NCBI GenBank assembly: GCA_947260025.1
Contig: CAMYON010000007.1
Span: forward strand, 1 to 63,359
From: an uncultured Gammaproteobacteria bacterium
Lineage (GTDB): Bacteria; Pseudomonadota; Gammaproteobacteria; GCA-001735895
DNA: 63,359 nt
Reading direction: 5' to 3'
The position numbers and the translations under genes are program-made. Below, piece after piece: positions 62,956-63,359 of the stretch; position 1 is the first letter of the stretch, and every line of letters starts with the position of its first letter. A model generated the notes under the pieces. That model was not told the DNA's origin. It was given only the letters and a program-made list of their open reading frames with translations, and made no database searches.

Positions 62956-63359
62956 GCGCCGGCTTCGCGCTCGCGCAATCGGAAGCGCTGGATTTTGCCG
63001 GTTGCCGTTTTGGGTAACTCGTCGATGAACTCGATGAAACGCGGGTATTTGAACGGCGCCAACCGGTCCTTGACGAAGGCTTTGAGGTCTTCTTCGCTAG
63101 CCTGCTGACCGTCGGCCAGCACTACGAAAGCCTTGGATTTGGTCAGGCCGTCGGCATCGGCCTTGCCGATCACCGCCGCTTCCAGCACCGCGGGATGTTC
63201 TACCAGCGTGGCTTCTACCTCGAAGGGTGAAACGTACATGCCGCTGACCCGCAGCATATCGTCGCTGCGGCCGGAGCAGGTATAACTGCCGTCCTCGTTG
63301 TGCACGTACTTGTCACCGCTCTTGGTCCATTCACCCTGGAAGGTATCGCGACTCTTGTC
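62952..63359 (-). CDS. Benzoate-CoA ligase family protein, C-terminal part (cut by window end)
   Basis: The frame is open from 63359 to the stop at 62952 (135 residues visible). It gives the C-terminal domain of an adenylate-forming ligase: GEWTKSGDKYV (the TGD-like site), then GRSDDMLRVSGMYVSPFEVE and the catalytic-lysine end PKTATGKIQRFRLRE. Style and context (importer, aryl-CoA monooxygenase) match benzoate/2-aminobenzoate-CoA ligases. The N-terminal majority lies beyond the window. Confidence 0.9.
   Translation of the reverse strand, partial: DKSRDTFQGEWTKSGDKYVHNEDGSYTCSGRSDDMLRVSGMYVSPFEVEATLVEHPAVLEAAVIGKADADGLTKSKAFVVLADGQQASEEDLKAFVKDRLAPFKYPRFIEFIDELPKTATGKIQRFRLREREAGA

Overview
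The window reads as a chromosomal segment of a free-living gammaproteobacterium, probably marine or sedimentary. The clues are the tRNA-Tyr/Gly/Thr-tuf order of the tufB locus, an EF-G of the second (fusA2) type, a class III (PhaE/PhaC) polyhydroxyalkanoate synthase as in purple sulfur bacteria, and a LiuR-type leucine catabolism operon. Base and codon use look even throughout; I see no prophage, transposase gene or CRISPR array. The species cannot be named from sequence alone.

Layout. 1-3109: start of tuf, three tRNA genes with hairpin-rich spacers, and EF-G, all on the minus strand. 3358-7109: minus-strand acyl-CoA operon (nitroreductase, acyl-CoA dehydrogenase, thioesterase, enoyl-CoA hydratase). 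7187-17040: polyhydroxyalkanoate island (regulator phaR, reductase phaB1, synthase phaE-phaC, second reductase phaB2, thiolase phaA, phasin), with PhaR-type palindromes at three promoters and a few unrelated genes between. 17191-27350: minus-strand leucine/isovalerate operon headed by a hot-dog thioesterase and LiuR, divergent from the fused B12 mutase icmF (27486-30752). 31074-41801: plus-strand acyl-CoA and aromatic-acid genes, including a complete branched-chain-type ABC importer between two acyl-CoA ligases. 41798-44259: minus-strand SDR, class IV aminotransferase and enoyl-CoA hydratase.

44668-48488 holds the least familiar object: a two-gene operon for a MotA/TolQ-like channel and a MotB-like partner. 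The partner carries a proline-free coiled coil of about 745 residues containing twelve tandem repeats of exactly 46 residues (two enlarged by 11) between its membrane helix and its OmpA-like peptidoglycan-binding end. Next come a decayed Na/phosphate cotransporter, a histidine phosphatase, a PhnDCEE importer with an alpha/beta hydrolase, and a CNNM/CorC-like transporter. 56079-63359 is a second minus-strand aromatic-acid cluster: CoA ligase (cut by the window edge), hydrolase, complete Liv-type importer and an FAD monooxygenase resembling the hydroxylase half of aryl-CoA monooxygenases.

Together the genes describe a heterotroph that imports aromatic or branched acids, activates them to CoA thioesters, degrades them and leucine to acetyl-CoA and acetoacetate, and stores surplus carbon as polyhydroxyalkanoate. 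All functions are read from sequence motifs and gene order; no database search was run.
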